From BAIKAL-G1 sp943369525 (GTDB lineage Bacteria; Cyanobacteriota; Cyanobacteriia; PCC-6307; Cyanobiaceae): 64,000 bases of DNA. The stretch covers positions 1 to 64,000 of the forward strand of contig CALRNL020000008.1 of assembly GCA_943369525.1 (NCBI GenBank). Direction: 5' to 3'. Shown here piece after piece: positions 51,302 to 60,600 of the stretch (positions are counted from its first letter, which is position 1; each line of letters starts with the position of its first letter). Both the position numbers and the translations under genes were made by a program. The notes under the pieces are model-generated. The model did no database searches. It was not told the DNA's origin and was given only the letters and a program-made list of their open reading frames with translations.

Positions 51302-52003
51302 TCATGCCAGGGCCGCGTAACGGCGATTGACCTCGTTCCAGTTCACAACCGACCACCAGGCCTTGATGTATTCGGGCCGGCGGTTCTGGTACTTGAGGTA
51401 GTAGGCGTGCTCCCAAACATCCAGGCCGAGAAGCGGTGTCCCCGCCTCCATGCCGGGCAGATCCATTAGGGGGTTGTCCTGGTTCGCCGTGCTGGTAATG
51501 GCGAGACTGCCGTCGGGCCGGCGGATCAGCCAGGCCCAGCCTGAACCGAAGCGGCCGGTCGCCGCCTGGTTGAACTGCGACTGCAGGGTCTCCATCGAGC
51601 CAAAGGCGCCGTTGATCGCGGCCAGCAAATCGGCAGAAGGCACGCCCCCTTGGCCCACCGGTGCCATCCCGGCCCAAAACTGGCTGTGGTTCCAATGGCC
51701 ACCAGCGTTATGGCGCACGGCCATGGGGAAGCGGGAGATCTGGCCCTGGAGGGTCTCCAGGCTGAGCCCGGCCAGCGTCGGGTTGGCCGCGATCAGGCCA
51801 TTGAGGTTGGCCACGTAGGCGCCGTGATGGCGGTCGTGGTGGATCGTCATCGTGGCGGCGTCGATCGCCGGCTCAAGGGCTTCTGCGGCGTAGGGAAGGG
51901 GAGGCAGCCCAAAATCTGCCCATGCCGGGGTAGCGGTGAACAGCAGCATGGCCAAGGCCGTTAGGCAAGTCAGCAGGGGGCGCCTCAGGAACCGAACGAC
52001 CAT
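51302..52003 (-). CDS. Exported superoxide dismutase, Mn type
   Basis: The 233-residue protein has a Sec signal (basic start, 'LTCLTALAMLLFTATPAWA') with likely cleavage after A29, then a Fe/Mn superoxide dismutase. Metal ligands: H55 in 'TIHHDRHHGAY', the histidine in 'GGHWNHSQFW', and D and H in 'LDVWEHAYYLKYQN'. Glycines in 'AGGHWNH' and the glutamine of 'TANQDNPLMDLPG' match the Mn rather than the Fe subfamily. It should remove superoxide in the periplasm or thylakoid lumen. The signal peptide is the feature of note, since many bacterial SODs are cytoplasmic. Confidence 0.94.
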   Translation of the reverse strand: MVVRFLRRPLLTCLTALAMLLFTATPAWADFGLPPLPYAAEALEPAIDAATMTIHHDRHHGAYVANLNGLIAANPTLAGLSLETLQGQISRFPMAVRHNAGGHWNHSQFWAGMAPVGQGGVPSADLLAAINGAFGSMETLQSQFNQAATGRFGSGWAWLIRRPDGSLAITSTANQDNPLMDLPGMEAGTPLLGLDVWEHAYYLKYQNRRPEYIKAWWSVVNWNEVNRRYAALA

Positions 52004-52120
52004 GGTTTGGGCAAGCGAAGGCCATTAAGGCTGCCAGCCTGAAGCCTAAATCGCTGGGATGGGGCCCCTTGAGGGCAGCGACGCGCTGGCCCAAGCCATG
52101 TTTATGGGCGGCATCGCCCA

Positions 52121-52150
52121 TAAAAAAGCCCCCAAGGCATGCCTAGGGGG
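52121..52150 (-). terminator. Rho-independent terminator of the first HLIP gene
   Basis: On the minus strand, CCCCCTAGGC (52150-52141) pairs with GCCTTGGGGG (52138-52129), with one mismatch and a two-base loop, and six T residues follow (52127-52122). It lies about 30 bases after the HLIP stop codon. A second small stem, TGGGCG/CGCCCA (52105-52120), comes just after. Confidence 0.85.
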
Positions 52151-52180
52151 TTGGCTCTGATCGCCTGCTGATGCTGGCAA

Positions 52181-52465
52181 TCAGAAGCAAAAGGGAAGGA
52201 ATTGGGTGCGGCAGGCGGCATAGCCGTCGGTGAGGGCGCCGAGGCCAATTTGGTGAACGATGCCAGAACCGGTGAGCGCCTCAGTGAGGATGCCGATCGC
52301 AATGCCGAGCATGGCCGCCCGCCCATTGAAGAGCTCGGCGCGCTTGAGCTGGTCGATGAGGATCAGCTGCTCTTGGCTGTGCTCAAGAAACTGGTTGTTC
52401 ACGGAGGTGTTGGTCATGGAGGTGTTGCTCATGGATGTGTTGGTAATGGAGGATGGAATGGGCAT
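52181..52465 (-). CDS. High-light-inducible protein (HLIP), chlorophyll-binding
   Basis: A 94-residue protein with one chlorophyll a/b-binding-like helix: 'ELFNGRAAMLGIAIGILTEA', with E-x-x-N-G-R-x-A-M-x-G, the residues that bind chlorophyll and hold helix pairs together. A second short hydrophobic segment follows ('LTGSGIVHQIGLGAL'), then a C-terminal 'GYAACRTQFLPFCF' tail. HLIPs dimerise to quench excess light energy around photosystem II. The N-terminus is unusual: it is built of 'NTSM' units coded by 15-bp repeats. A clear terminator follows. A second HLIP gene lies just upstream on the same strand. Confidence 0.93.
   Translation of the reverse strand: MPIPSSITNTSMSNTSMTNTSVNNQFLEHSQEQLILIDQLKRAELFNGRAAMLGIAIGILTEALTGSGIVHQIGLGALTDGYAACRTQFLPFCF
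52403..52447. repeat. Three 15-bp repeats inside the HLIP coding region
   Basis: GGAGGTGTTGGTCAT (52403-52417), GGAGGTGTTGCTCAT (52418-52432) and GGATGTGTTGGTAAT (52433-52447). On the minus strand they encode 'TNTSM'-type units. The 15-bp length keeps the frame, so the array can vary without breaking the protein. Confidence 0.85.
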
Positions 52466-52502
52466 GAAAGGGGTGGTAAAGGGCCATGGGCCCTAGGCAC
52501 GA

Positions 52503-52658
52503 TCAGGACAGGCCGATTTGCGACAAAATCCCTTGGCCTGTCAGCAGCTCCGTGCCGAGGCCGATCACGAAGCCGAGCATGGCTAGGCGGCCATTCCAGC
52601 TTTCAGCAAAGGCAACGAAACCGAAGCGAGGAGAAGGAGCGGCCATGGGGTGTTTCAT
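52503..52658 (-). CDS. Second high-light-inducible protein (HLIP)
   Basis: A 51-residue protein from ATG 52658; ATG 52646 would shorten it by 4. It reads 'PRFGFVAFAESWNGRLAMLG', then 'FVIGLGTELLTGQGILSQIG'. The chlorophyll-binding motif E-S-W-N-G-R-L-A-M-L-G is perfect. It is the short HLIP type, a single helix acting as a dimer. It is placed just upstream of the longer HLIP gene on the same strand, 37 bases apart, so both may be induced together by high light. Confidence 0.92.
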   Translation of the reverse strand: MKHPMAAPSPRFGFVAFAESWNGRLAMLGFVIGLGTELLTGQGILSQIGLS

Positions 52659-52991
52659 TTTGTAAAGCAACCGTAACAGTGTGTAACGCATTTCGCGAGC
52701 GGCTGGGCCGCTGCCGCCATCAAGCTGGAAATGGGGTCCGGATCTCCGACCCTTGAAGGCGGTGCGGGCTGGGCCCTGAAGTCCCAGGGGCCCCCTCCTA
52801 GCCAGCTGGATGCAGCTGGAGATTGCCGTCAGTGAAGCGCCGGCTCACTCGCCGTGGTGGCTGCCCTGAAAAGACCACCGGCACCAGGGCCTCGAACTGG
52901 TTGAAACTGGCATGCCCCAAGGGGGTGGGGCCGTCTCGGGCGCACCCATACAGGCCAGGCGCAGCTTGAGCGTTGGGACGACCCTCGCCCC

Positions 52992-53195
52992 ATGGACTTC
53001 CGAGCGGGCGAGCTGGTTGCGCTGCGCGCTGGCAGCCCCTGGCCCGAGCTGGTTGGCCCCATCCCAATGATCCATGCCCAGGGCCATCCCGTTTGGCTGG
53101 CGGCGCCTGATGTCGACACCGGCGACGGGCTTGGCTTGCCCACCACCCTCGGGAGCGGCAAGTTGGACTCCTGCGATCCCGACCCCAAGGATTAG
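52992..53195 (+). CDS. Small hypothetical protein
   Basis: A 67-residue plus-strand frame from ATG 52992: 'MDFRAGELVALRAGSPWPEL', 'VGPIPMIHAQGHPVWLAAPD', 'VDTGDGLGLPTTLGSGKLDS'. I do not recognise it. The strand-like pattern, high third-position GC and a plus-strand terminator 87 bases downstream argue for a real gene. A minus-strand frame covers the same bases and is less protein-like, so some doubt remains. Confidence 0.45.
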   Translation: MDFRAGELVALRAGSPWPELVGPIPMIHAQGHPVWLAAPDVDTGDGLGLPTTLGSGKLDSCDPDPKD

Positions 53196-53281
53196 CTCGA
53201 ACCCGAGGGCCAGCACGAGAGCGGTGGCTTTAACGACTGGCCGGGGGTGGGGATCGTCTAAGCCTTGATGGCCCCAGGGCG

Positions 53282-53301
53282 AGCCAGTTACTGGCTTTTT
53301 T
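53282..53301 (+). terminator. Rho-independent terminator, plus strand
   Basis: AGCCAG (53282-53287), loop TTA, CTGGCT (53291-53296), followed by a run of T ending at 53301. It points rightward, so it must end a plus-strand transcript; the only candidate gene is the small frame at 52992-53195. Confidence 0.75.
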
Positions 53302-53457
53302 GGGTCTATTCCCGCAGAAAAGCTATCACTCCTAAGCATAAACAACCTGGATTGAGTTGGCATCCTCCTTTAATTGGTTGTCAGCCACCGAAGCAGCTCA
53401 AAATTTAGACAAACCACTCCTAGTCGCCCCAGCCAATAGTAGCCTGCACAGCAGCTT

Positions 53458-54201
53458 CTACGATGCTACATTCCTACCAAGCACGTAACTCAACTCAGTT
53501 AAGCCCAAGGAAATCGCTCGCATCAGAGCCCGTTGACGGTTATTGGTTCCGAGTTTTTTCAGTAAGTTCCCGCTGTACGTTTGCACACTGCGAACAGATA
53601 GCCCAAGATTTTTAGCCGTTTGTTCATTACTCAGGCCAAGCGCATAGGCCTCCAGCAATTGGTGTTCACGGCGGGTTAGGGCAATGGTTCCGGGATAGAA
53701 GTCGGGGGCGGTTTGCTCAAGCTGCCGCAGGCGCTCCTTGATCGATGGACTCAGATAGGTTGTATTTGTAATTAACGCCATGCTCATCAGGGTTAGGGTG
53801 CTGGGATGGGCCAGGATGTCTGATTCGGCCAATACAATTGGAGACTCATAACAACCGGCGAATAAATTCATTCGGGTTACAAAAAGAATACTTCTAATTT
53901 TGGGATTGATTTTCCTGGCCTGGCTGATGACACTGGCAGCACTCAGGTCCGGCAGATCATCGGCAATGCCAATAATATTGGGCTTGACCCGGGCAATGAG
54001 CTCTAGGGCAGAGCCGCCGGTGGTGGCAGCCCCCAAAAAATGACTTTTGACCACCATGCCCCGATAGGCGTTGGTGATCATCAAATGGGAACTGGAAACA
54101 GCAACAATGGTAGGGTTGAAATCAACTGAGAGGCAGGCCAGGCGAAACCGAGCCTCAAAACTTGTGGTGGCTTCGGCCAGTTGGGCACGGGTGAAAATCA
54201 T
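53458..54201 (-). CDS. LuxR-type transcription regulator with degenerate receiver
   Basis: A 247-residue protein from ATG 54201 (MIFTRAQLAE). The C-terminus is a clear LuxR/GerE helix-turn-helix: 'ALTRREHQLLEAYALGLSNE', 'QTAKNLGLSVRSVQTYSGNL', 'LKKLGTNNRQRALMRAISLG'. The N-terminus has a receiver-like fold ('TIVAVSSSHLMITNAYRGMV', 'ALELIARVKPNIIGIADDLP', 'KIRSILFVT'). The acidic pair is replaced by serines and the aligned aspartate position is alanine (A80 in 'NIIGIADDLPD'). It likely binds DNA without normal phosphorylation. It is divergent from the giant lectin/LamG gene, and GACCAT palindromes lie near both starts, so it is a good candidate regulator of that gene. The gene is AT-richer than the core. 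Confidence 0.9.
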   Translation of the reverse strand: MIFTRAQLAEATTSFEARFRLACLSVDFNPTIVAVSSSHLMITNAYRGMVVKSHFLGAATTGGSALELIARVKPNIIGIADDLPDLSAASVISQARKINPKIRSILFVTRMNLFAGCYESPIVLAESDILAHPSTLTLMSMALITNTTYLSPSIKERLRQLEQTAPDFYPGTIALTRREHQLLEAYALGLSNEQTAKNLGLSVRSVQTYSGNLLKKLGTNNRQRALMRAISLGLTELSYVLGRNVAS

Positions 54202-54229
54202 GGCTCTAGAGACATACAAAAAACAAATC

Positions 54230-54244
54230 AAACTAAATTAGTTT
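54230..54244. promoter_or_regulatory. 15-bp palindrome next to the LuxR-type gene
   Basis: AAACTAAATTAGTTT is an exact odd palindrome (7-base arms around one base), placed 29-43 bases upstream of the regulator's start codon. Position and symmetry fit an operator, possibly for autoregulation. Confidence 0.5.
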
Positions 54245-54247
54245 GTA

Positions 54248-54266
54248 ATGGTCAATTAGGGACCAT
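54248..54266. promoter_or_regulatory. Inverted repeat ATGGTC-N7-GACCAT
   Basis: ATGGTC (54248-54253) and GACCAT (54261-54266) are inverted copies separated by 7 bases, close to the LuxR-type gene. The same half-site GACCAT/ATGGTC builds the core of the 20-bp palindrome near the giant gene (54562-54581). Confidence 0.5.
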
Positions 54267-54507
54267 GGAAGAGATTGTGTTTAGGAGGTGTGGGGTGGGC
54301 TTCGAAAAGAAGCAGTGAAACGGATTATTGCAAAAATTCTACCAAAAACGCTGCGGAACTGGCCCAACCACGGGACTTCTGGGCGGCTTGGGGCCCAAAT
54401 CGAGCCCCATAATGGGGATATGCCATGGCTTCGGGCCGACAAACCCAGCCCGGCGCACGATCAAGGCAGGGGAGGGGGCAGGAACTGGGCCCGTTACTGA
54501 TACAACG

Positions 54508-54525
54508 ATAGTGTTATGGCACTAT
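54508..54525. promoter_or_regulatory. Inverted repeat ATAGTG-N6-CACTAT
   Basis: ATAGTG (54508-54513) and CACTAT (54520-54525), 6 bases apart, about 105 bases before the giant gene's start. TATAAG (54523-54528) overlapping its right arm could be a -10 element, so the repeat may cover a promoter. Confidence 0.4.
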
Positions 54526-54561
54526 AAGTTACGGATGGGCCAATGGGCGGCCTGGCTAGAA

Positions 54562-54581
54562 CTATCGACCATGGTCGATAG
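54562..54581. promoter_or_regulatory. Perfect 20-bp palindrome before the giant gene
   Basis: CTATCGACCATGGTCGATAG equals its own reverse complement over all 20 bases. It lies 49 bases upstream of the giant gene's ATG, in the leader or promoter. Its core GACCATGGTC reuses the half-site found near the divergent regulator gene. Confidence 0.6.
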
Positions 54582-54630
54582 ACAGGGCTGGGGGAGGGGG
54601 GTAGGGTTGATTCGATTAATTTCTTGAAAA

Positions 54631-57600
54631 ATGGCACCAACTGTTTACTGGGGTAATGGTCACTACTACGAATGGGTCGATGCAAGCTGGTACTTTGGTA
54701 GTGCTCAATATTATGCTGGCATACGGACCCACCAAGGGCTGCAGGGCTACCTCGCTACGGTTACCAGTCAAGGTGAAAACGATTTTATAAGAGAACGATC
54801 AAACAACAATGCAGCAATTGGTGGCAACGCCTATTTAGGAGCTCAATGGATAGGTAGTTATAGAAAATGGGAATGGAAAACCGGACCAGAAGCAGGGCTC
54901 GTTTTTTGGGATAACTGGACAGCAGTACCGAATGTATATAGCAACTGGCAATCTGCTGGTCCAAATGGTGATGGTGGGAGCGGATCACCAGATGCCATGC
55001 AAATGTATGCCAACCGTGGATCCGATACAGGCAAATGGGACGATCTTGGGCAGCAGCGAGATTACATCACTGAATATGGATGGTCTGGCCCCCAGTTCAC
55101 CGTTGGGCTCACGGGCACACCCATCAATGGAATCGAAAATAGCAACGCGGCAAGATTCACAATCACAGCAAATAAATATGTTCCGAATGACTACTACGAT
55201 GTCAGAAACACAGACGGGAATACCAACGCCCTTATCAACATTCCCCTGACTTTTGGCGGCACAGCCACCCTCGGCGTTGATTACACTGTAAGCTATAGCA
55301 ATGGTCTGGGCGGCAATGGCTCGAATGCTTACATTAAAAATGGCAGCTCTGTCGATGTCATCATCACACCGATCAATGACACAACCTGGGAAAGCACCAA
55401 GGATGTAACGATCAATATCAGCGATAACGATGTCAATAATGACACCTATGCGATTGCCCAAGGCGCAACCACCTTCCAACGGGCAATCCTTAGCGATGAT
55501 GAGCCGGTGCTCACCATCGGCAATTCCCTGCGGAAGTCGATCTACTTCCCCTACAACGATTCAAACGTTTCCCTCGATAGTCTTACGGCTGACTACACCA
55601 CTTTTGATGCCACGATCAACGCATCTTCGGCTGAGTTTCACGCTGAGGGCCTAGTCGACAACTTTGCCGTGCGCTGGCAGGCCTACGTCAAAATTCCAAC
55701 CACAGGTCAATACGTATTCACTGCCCGAGGTGATGATGGTATGCGCCTCAAGGTGAATAACAACCAGGTTATTAATCAATGGCAGGTGCAAGGGGCCACA
55801 TCTTATAATTCTACGCCAATCCAACTCACTGCCGGCAGTTGGGTGCCAGTGCAACTGGATTATTACCAAGGAAATGGGGGCAAAGAGGTCAGCCTCTCCT
55901 GGACCAGGCCCAATCCCAATGGTGGAGCAGCGATTACGGAGCTGATTCCGGCCACCGCCTTTGCCCCCTACCTGCCAGCCCAACCAACAGGCAGTGTGTC
56001 TGAGGGTAGCCGGACGGCCGATACGATTGCCCCAGGGTTTGCTATTTATTCCAATAGGCAGACAACGAATCTGGATGTAAAGGCAGCAATCGCCTCCACG
56101 GGTGGGGCCACCTACAGCTCCCAATCGAGCCAGATGGCAACCTTTAATAATGCCAGTAGAAATGCCCTGCAGCTCAACGGCTCCACCTATCTCAACGTTG
56201 GTAATCCAAGCAAGCTCCAACTCAGCACCGGCACCATTGAAGCCTGGATCAAAACCAGTGATGCTGGTTCAGGCGATCGAAATATATTCGGCAAAGGCGA
56301 GTGTTTTGAACTAAAACTAGTCAATAACAAGCTAACTCTCTATAACTTCCAAGGAGGCGTGCAAACTGTCATCCAACCCGATCTCTATCTTAATGATAAT
56401 CGCTGGCACCATGTGGCCCTAGCCTATGGCGCGGGTTCGGCGAGCGTTTATGTGGATGGTAAGCAGGTTGGCAATAACAGCTATACATACAACAGTCCAA
56501 GTCCGGCCGCTAACAACGTGACCATAGGTGGTTGGAGTAACTATAGCCAACCAACAAACGCGTCATTCGATGAGGTGAGAATTTGGAATCGAAAGCTAAC
56601 TGGCGATGAGATCAAGAACTACAACACCTATCCCCTCGATCAAGGCAACCTACCCGCCGGCCTAGTGGCCTATTTCCCCATGGATGAGGGCTCGGGTTCG
56701 ACCGTTTTCGATAAAACAGCCAACCCAAGTAATGCCAGCATCATCGGCACGGCAAACTGGGCTGGACCGGTTCAAGCCTCGGCAAATAATCAAGGCTTTG
56801 CCCAACTCGGTGGATCCCAAACCCGTGTGGGCGATAATTACAAGCTATTTGCTAACGAAACCAATGCCAACAGTGGCGATGGTCCTCTGGGTGGCACCGG
56901 ATTGAGCAGCCTTTTTATTACAACTTCAGCCCAACCTGGACAAAATTTCCTGTCCCTTAATGGCACTAATCAATACGCGACATTGCCGCAGAAGACCTTC
57001 GGTGGCTCCCTAACGATTGAATCGTGGGTGAAGGTCAACAGCTATTCCAATTGGTCGCGGATTATCGATCTTGGCAATGGAGCAGGCCAACATAATATCA
57101 TTTTAGGACAATTAGCATCCACAGGAAGACTCTTTTTTCATGTTTACGATGGTAGCGGTAACCGGTTGGTTGATCTTGAACCGCCCACCCAAATTCCCCT
57201 GAATGAATGGACCCATGTAGCCGCAACAATTGACGCCCAAAGAAATGTCAAGCTTTACATGAATGGTGCCGTTATTGGTACGGCGGTGGCGAGCGGCTTG
57301 CCGGCCATTATGCAACGTTCCAATAACTATGTTGGTCGCAGTAACTGGGGCGGCGATAACGCCTTTCTTAATGGTTCAATTGATGAACTCAGAATCTATA
57401 ACACAGCCCGAAGCGCCGATACGATCAGCAATGATCGTTTCAACACCGTCAATCCAGGCGACCCGTCCCTAGTTTACGCCTACAATTTCAGCAATGACTC
57501 GAGTAGTCTAACCACAGGTAGCGCGATTAGCCGATTCAACGGCGCCAGCCTAGCTTCTAGCTCGGCGGCGGATGGCAGTGCCGCTGCCCATACCCTTTGG

Positions 57601-60600
57601 CTGCGAGTGCTGAATGATACTTACGCAAAACCAAACCAGCAAATTCAGCTAGACCTTGTTGATAATGCCTATGGCATTACGGCCGATGGCTATCGTATTG
57701 TTGGTGGTAGCAATTCGCTCACAATTAATGATAATGCCCCGGTCGTGTCGATCCTCTCTAAGGTTGATCCCACCGAAGGCAGCCTGGGCTACGTTGATCT
57801 CAGCTTTGATCGGCCCGTGCTATCGCCTACGGGCCTAAAGATTAAATATACATTGAGTGGCTCGGCCACCCCTGGCCAGGATTATCTCTATCCAACGGCA
57901 AGACTAAACACAGATTCTAATTCTACCAATTACGAAGCCCAGAATATCGTCTACTTTGCACCGGACTCCACCGGTGGTCGCATCTACCTTCCCGGGGTCG
58001 AAGATGCCGTGGCTGAGGGCCTAGAAACAATCCAATTCAGCCTCGTCGACAATGCAGAAGCCAATAACCAGGGCTTCACCTACACCAGCTATGCGATTGC
58101 GGCCAATGCTTCCCAAATCTCCGTCAACCTCAAGGACTCGGGCTACTACGCACCAGGTGTTGCGATCACGGCCCCAGGCAAAACCGGCACGGCCGCCCTC
58201 AGGCTGAACGGCAGCAGTGACCGTTTGCGCACCAGCATCAGTGAGGCGGCAAGCGGCGTCAGCCGCGAAATCGTGTTTCGCACCAGCAGTGCCAATGGGG
58301 GCCTCTATCAATTAGATGCTAGCGCCACCAGTAACTTCTTAGGCCTCTACCTGCAAAATGGCAACCTGGTGTCCAAGCTGGGCCCAAGTAGCCAGCTGAG
58401 CACCAGCAATCGCAATTATGCCGATGGCAACTGGCATCGGGCCCTAGTCACCTTAGGCAGCAATGGCGGCCATCGCCTCTATGTGGATGGTCAGCTTGTG
58501 GCTTCCAGTGCCAGCCAAACCACGGCCACTGGCGGGCCCTTCAGTTCCTCCTTCGTGGGCTTTAACGGCAATGGCGGCTCAACTGGTTCCTATTTCAATG
58601 GCGATATTCGTAGCCTGCGCAATTGGGATCAGGAGTTAACACCCAACCAGGCAAGCGGCTTGCCAACAGCCCTGCCGGCCGCCAAGAACTGGCTGGATTT
58701 CAATAGCAACAGGATTGTGGATTACACCGCGGCAGCCGGATCACTCGCCTCCTCCCTTGTCGTGGAAGGTAGTCTGCAAACGGTACCCACCACCGTGGTG
58801 CGGGCGACATCGTCGAACACGGCGGCGGTGCAGCTCAAACTCACCAGCCAACCGACCGCTACGGTCACGATGGTGATCACGGCAAGCAATGCCACCGTGG
58901 CCTCCGGCGCCAGCCTTACCTTCACCGCAAGTAATTGGGATACGGCCCAAACCGTTAATCTCTCGGCCATCTCAGCAAGCCAATTGGCTTCGATGACCGC
59001 CACTGCCAGCTCCAGCGATGGCAATTACAACCGAACATCGACCCTCTCCGTGCTTCCCTTTGGTTGGTCCGGTAGCCAGCAACTAGACCTGGTGGAAGGC
59101 GGACCCGTGGTTGCGATTGTGCCCGTGGCTTCCATTGCCGCCACCAATAATAGTCAGGAGGGCCTGTCTGTTAAGTCTGGCTTTGACCTTGTTTTAAGCG
59201 CCCCCATCGCTGCTGGTGGCGGCGAACTGCTGTTTACCCTCAACCAGGGGCTGACGGGAAACAGTATCGCCAAGGTGGACCCATCGGGCCAAGGGTCCAT
59301 GCTTTCGGGGGGAATCCTACAGCTCAATAGTGCTACCAATGGCTATGCAACTTTACCGACGAAATCGATTGGGGGAGCCCTAACCATTGAATCGTGGGTG
59401 AAGGTCAACAGCTATTCCAATTGGTCGCGGATTATCGATCTTGGCAATGGAGCAGGCCAACATAATATCGTTTTAGGACAATTAGCATCCACAGGAAGAC
59501 TCTTTTTTCATGTTTATGATGGCAGCAATCGGATAGCAACTCTTGAGCCGCAGACCCAAATTCCCCTGAATGAATGGACCCATGTTGCCGCAACTATAGA
59601 TGACCAAAGAAATGTCAAGCTTTACCTGGATGGCTCCGTTATTGGCACGGCGTTGGCGAGCAGCTTGCCGCCTACCATTCAGCGTACCAATAACTATGTT
59701 GGTCGCAGTAACTGGAATGGCGACGACTATCTCAATGGTTCCTTATCGGATCTGCGGGTCTACAGCGGTGCCCGCACGGCGCAGCAAATTAGTGCGGATC
59801 GCTACTCCATGCTGGATAGCTCCGATAGCACCCTCAGCTATGCCTATAGCTTCAACAACACAGCCAATAGCTCCCTATCTGGCTCTACCAATGCGGCCCC
59901 AACCCTCCTTGGGGGTGCCGCAATTGTGCCTGGTCCTGATCTTAATGTCAACGTAGACAATACCTACCGTCCGCTGCAATTCAGTGGTGCCAGTGGCCAA
60001 TCCCTTGATTTGCCAAATAATGCCATCGGTGGCGACCTCAGCATTGAAACCTGGGTTTGCCTGAATAGCCATGCCAATAACGCCACGGTGATTGATATTG
60101 GCTCTGGCGTTTCAAGCGATAATATCATTCTGGGCTTTGATGGTGCCTCTGGTAGGCCCGTATTTAAACTCTTCAAGAATTCAGTCAAAATTCTTGAGCT
60201 AGTGGCAAGCACCAGTGCCTTGCCCCTCAACCAGTGGACCCACCTGGCCGCAACCATCACGAGTAATAAGCTTGCAACCATCTATATCAATGGTGTTGCT
60301 GTTGCCACAGGCACCGCCAGTGATTCGGTGGCAGACGCAACCCGTAGCAAGACTCGCGTTGGCAATTCTTTTGGCTCATCGGCGCCACTCAATGGTTCCC
60401 TGCGGGACCTGGCGATCTACAACTACAGCCGCAGCGCCGAGCAGGTTAAGGCAGATCAATACACCAATCCCCACCAGGGCATGCTGGCCGCTGACAGACC
60501 CGTGTGGACCTACGCCCTCAATAATTCCAGCCTAAGCCGCTTTAGCTCTACGGCCACTGGCGAGAGCCTTGTTAATGGCAGCTTTGCCACCAATCCAACC

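Noticed and set aside
52845..53363. 172-codon minus-strand frame with AGGAGG touching the ATG
   Set aside because: The AGGAGG is immediately next to the start codon (no spacing), the product is not protein-like, and the strand conflicts with the plus-strand terminator at 53282-53301.
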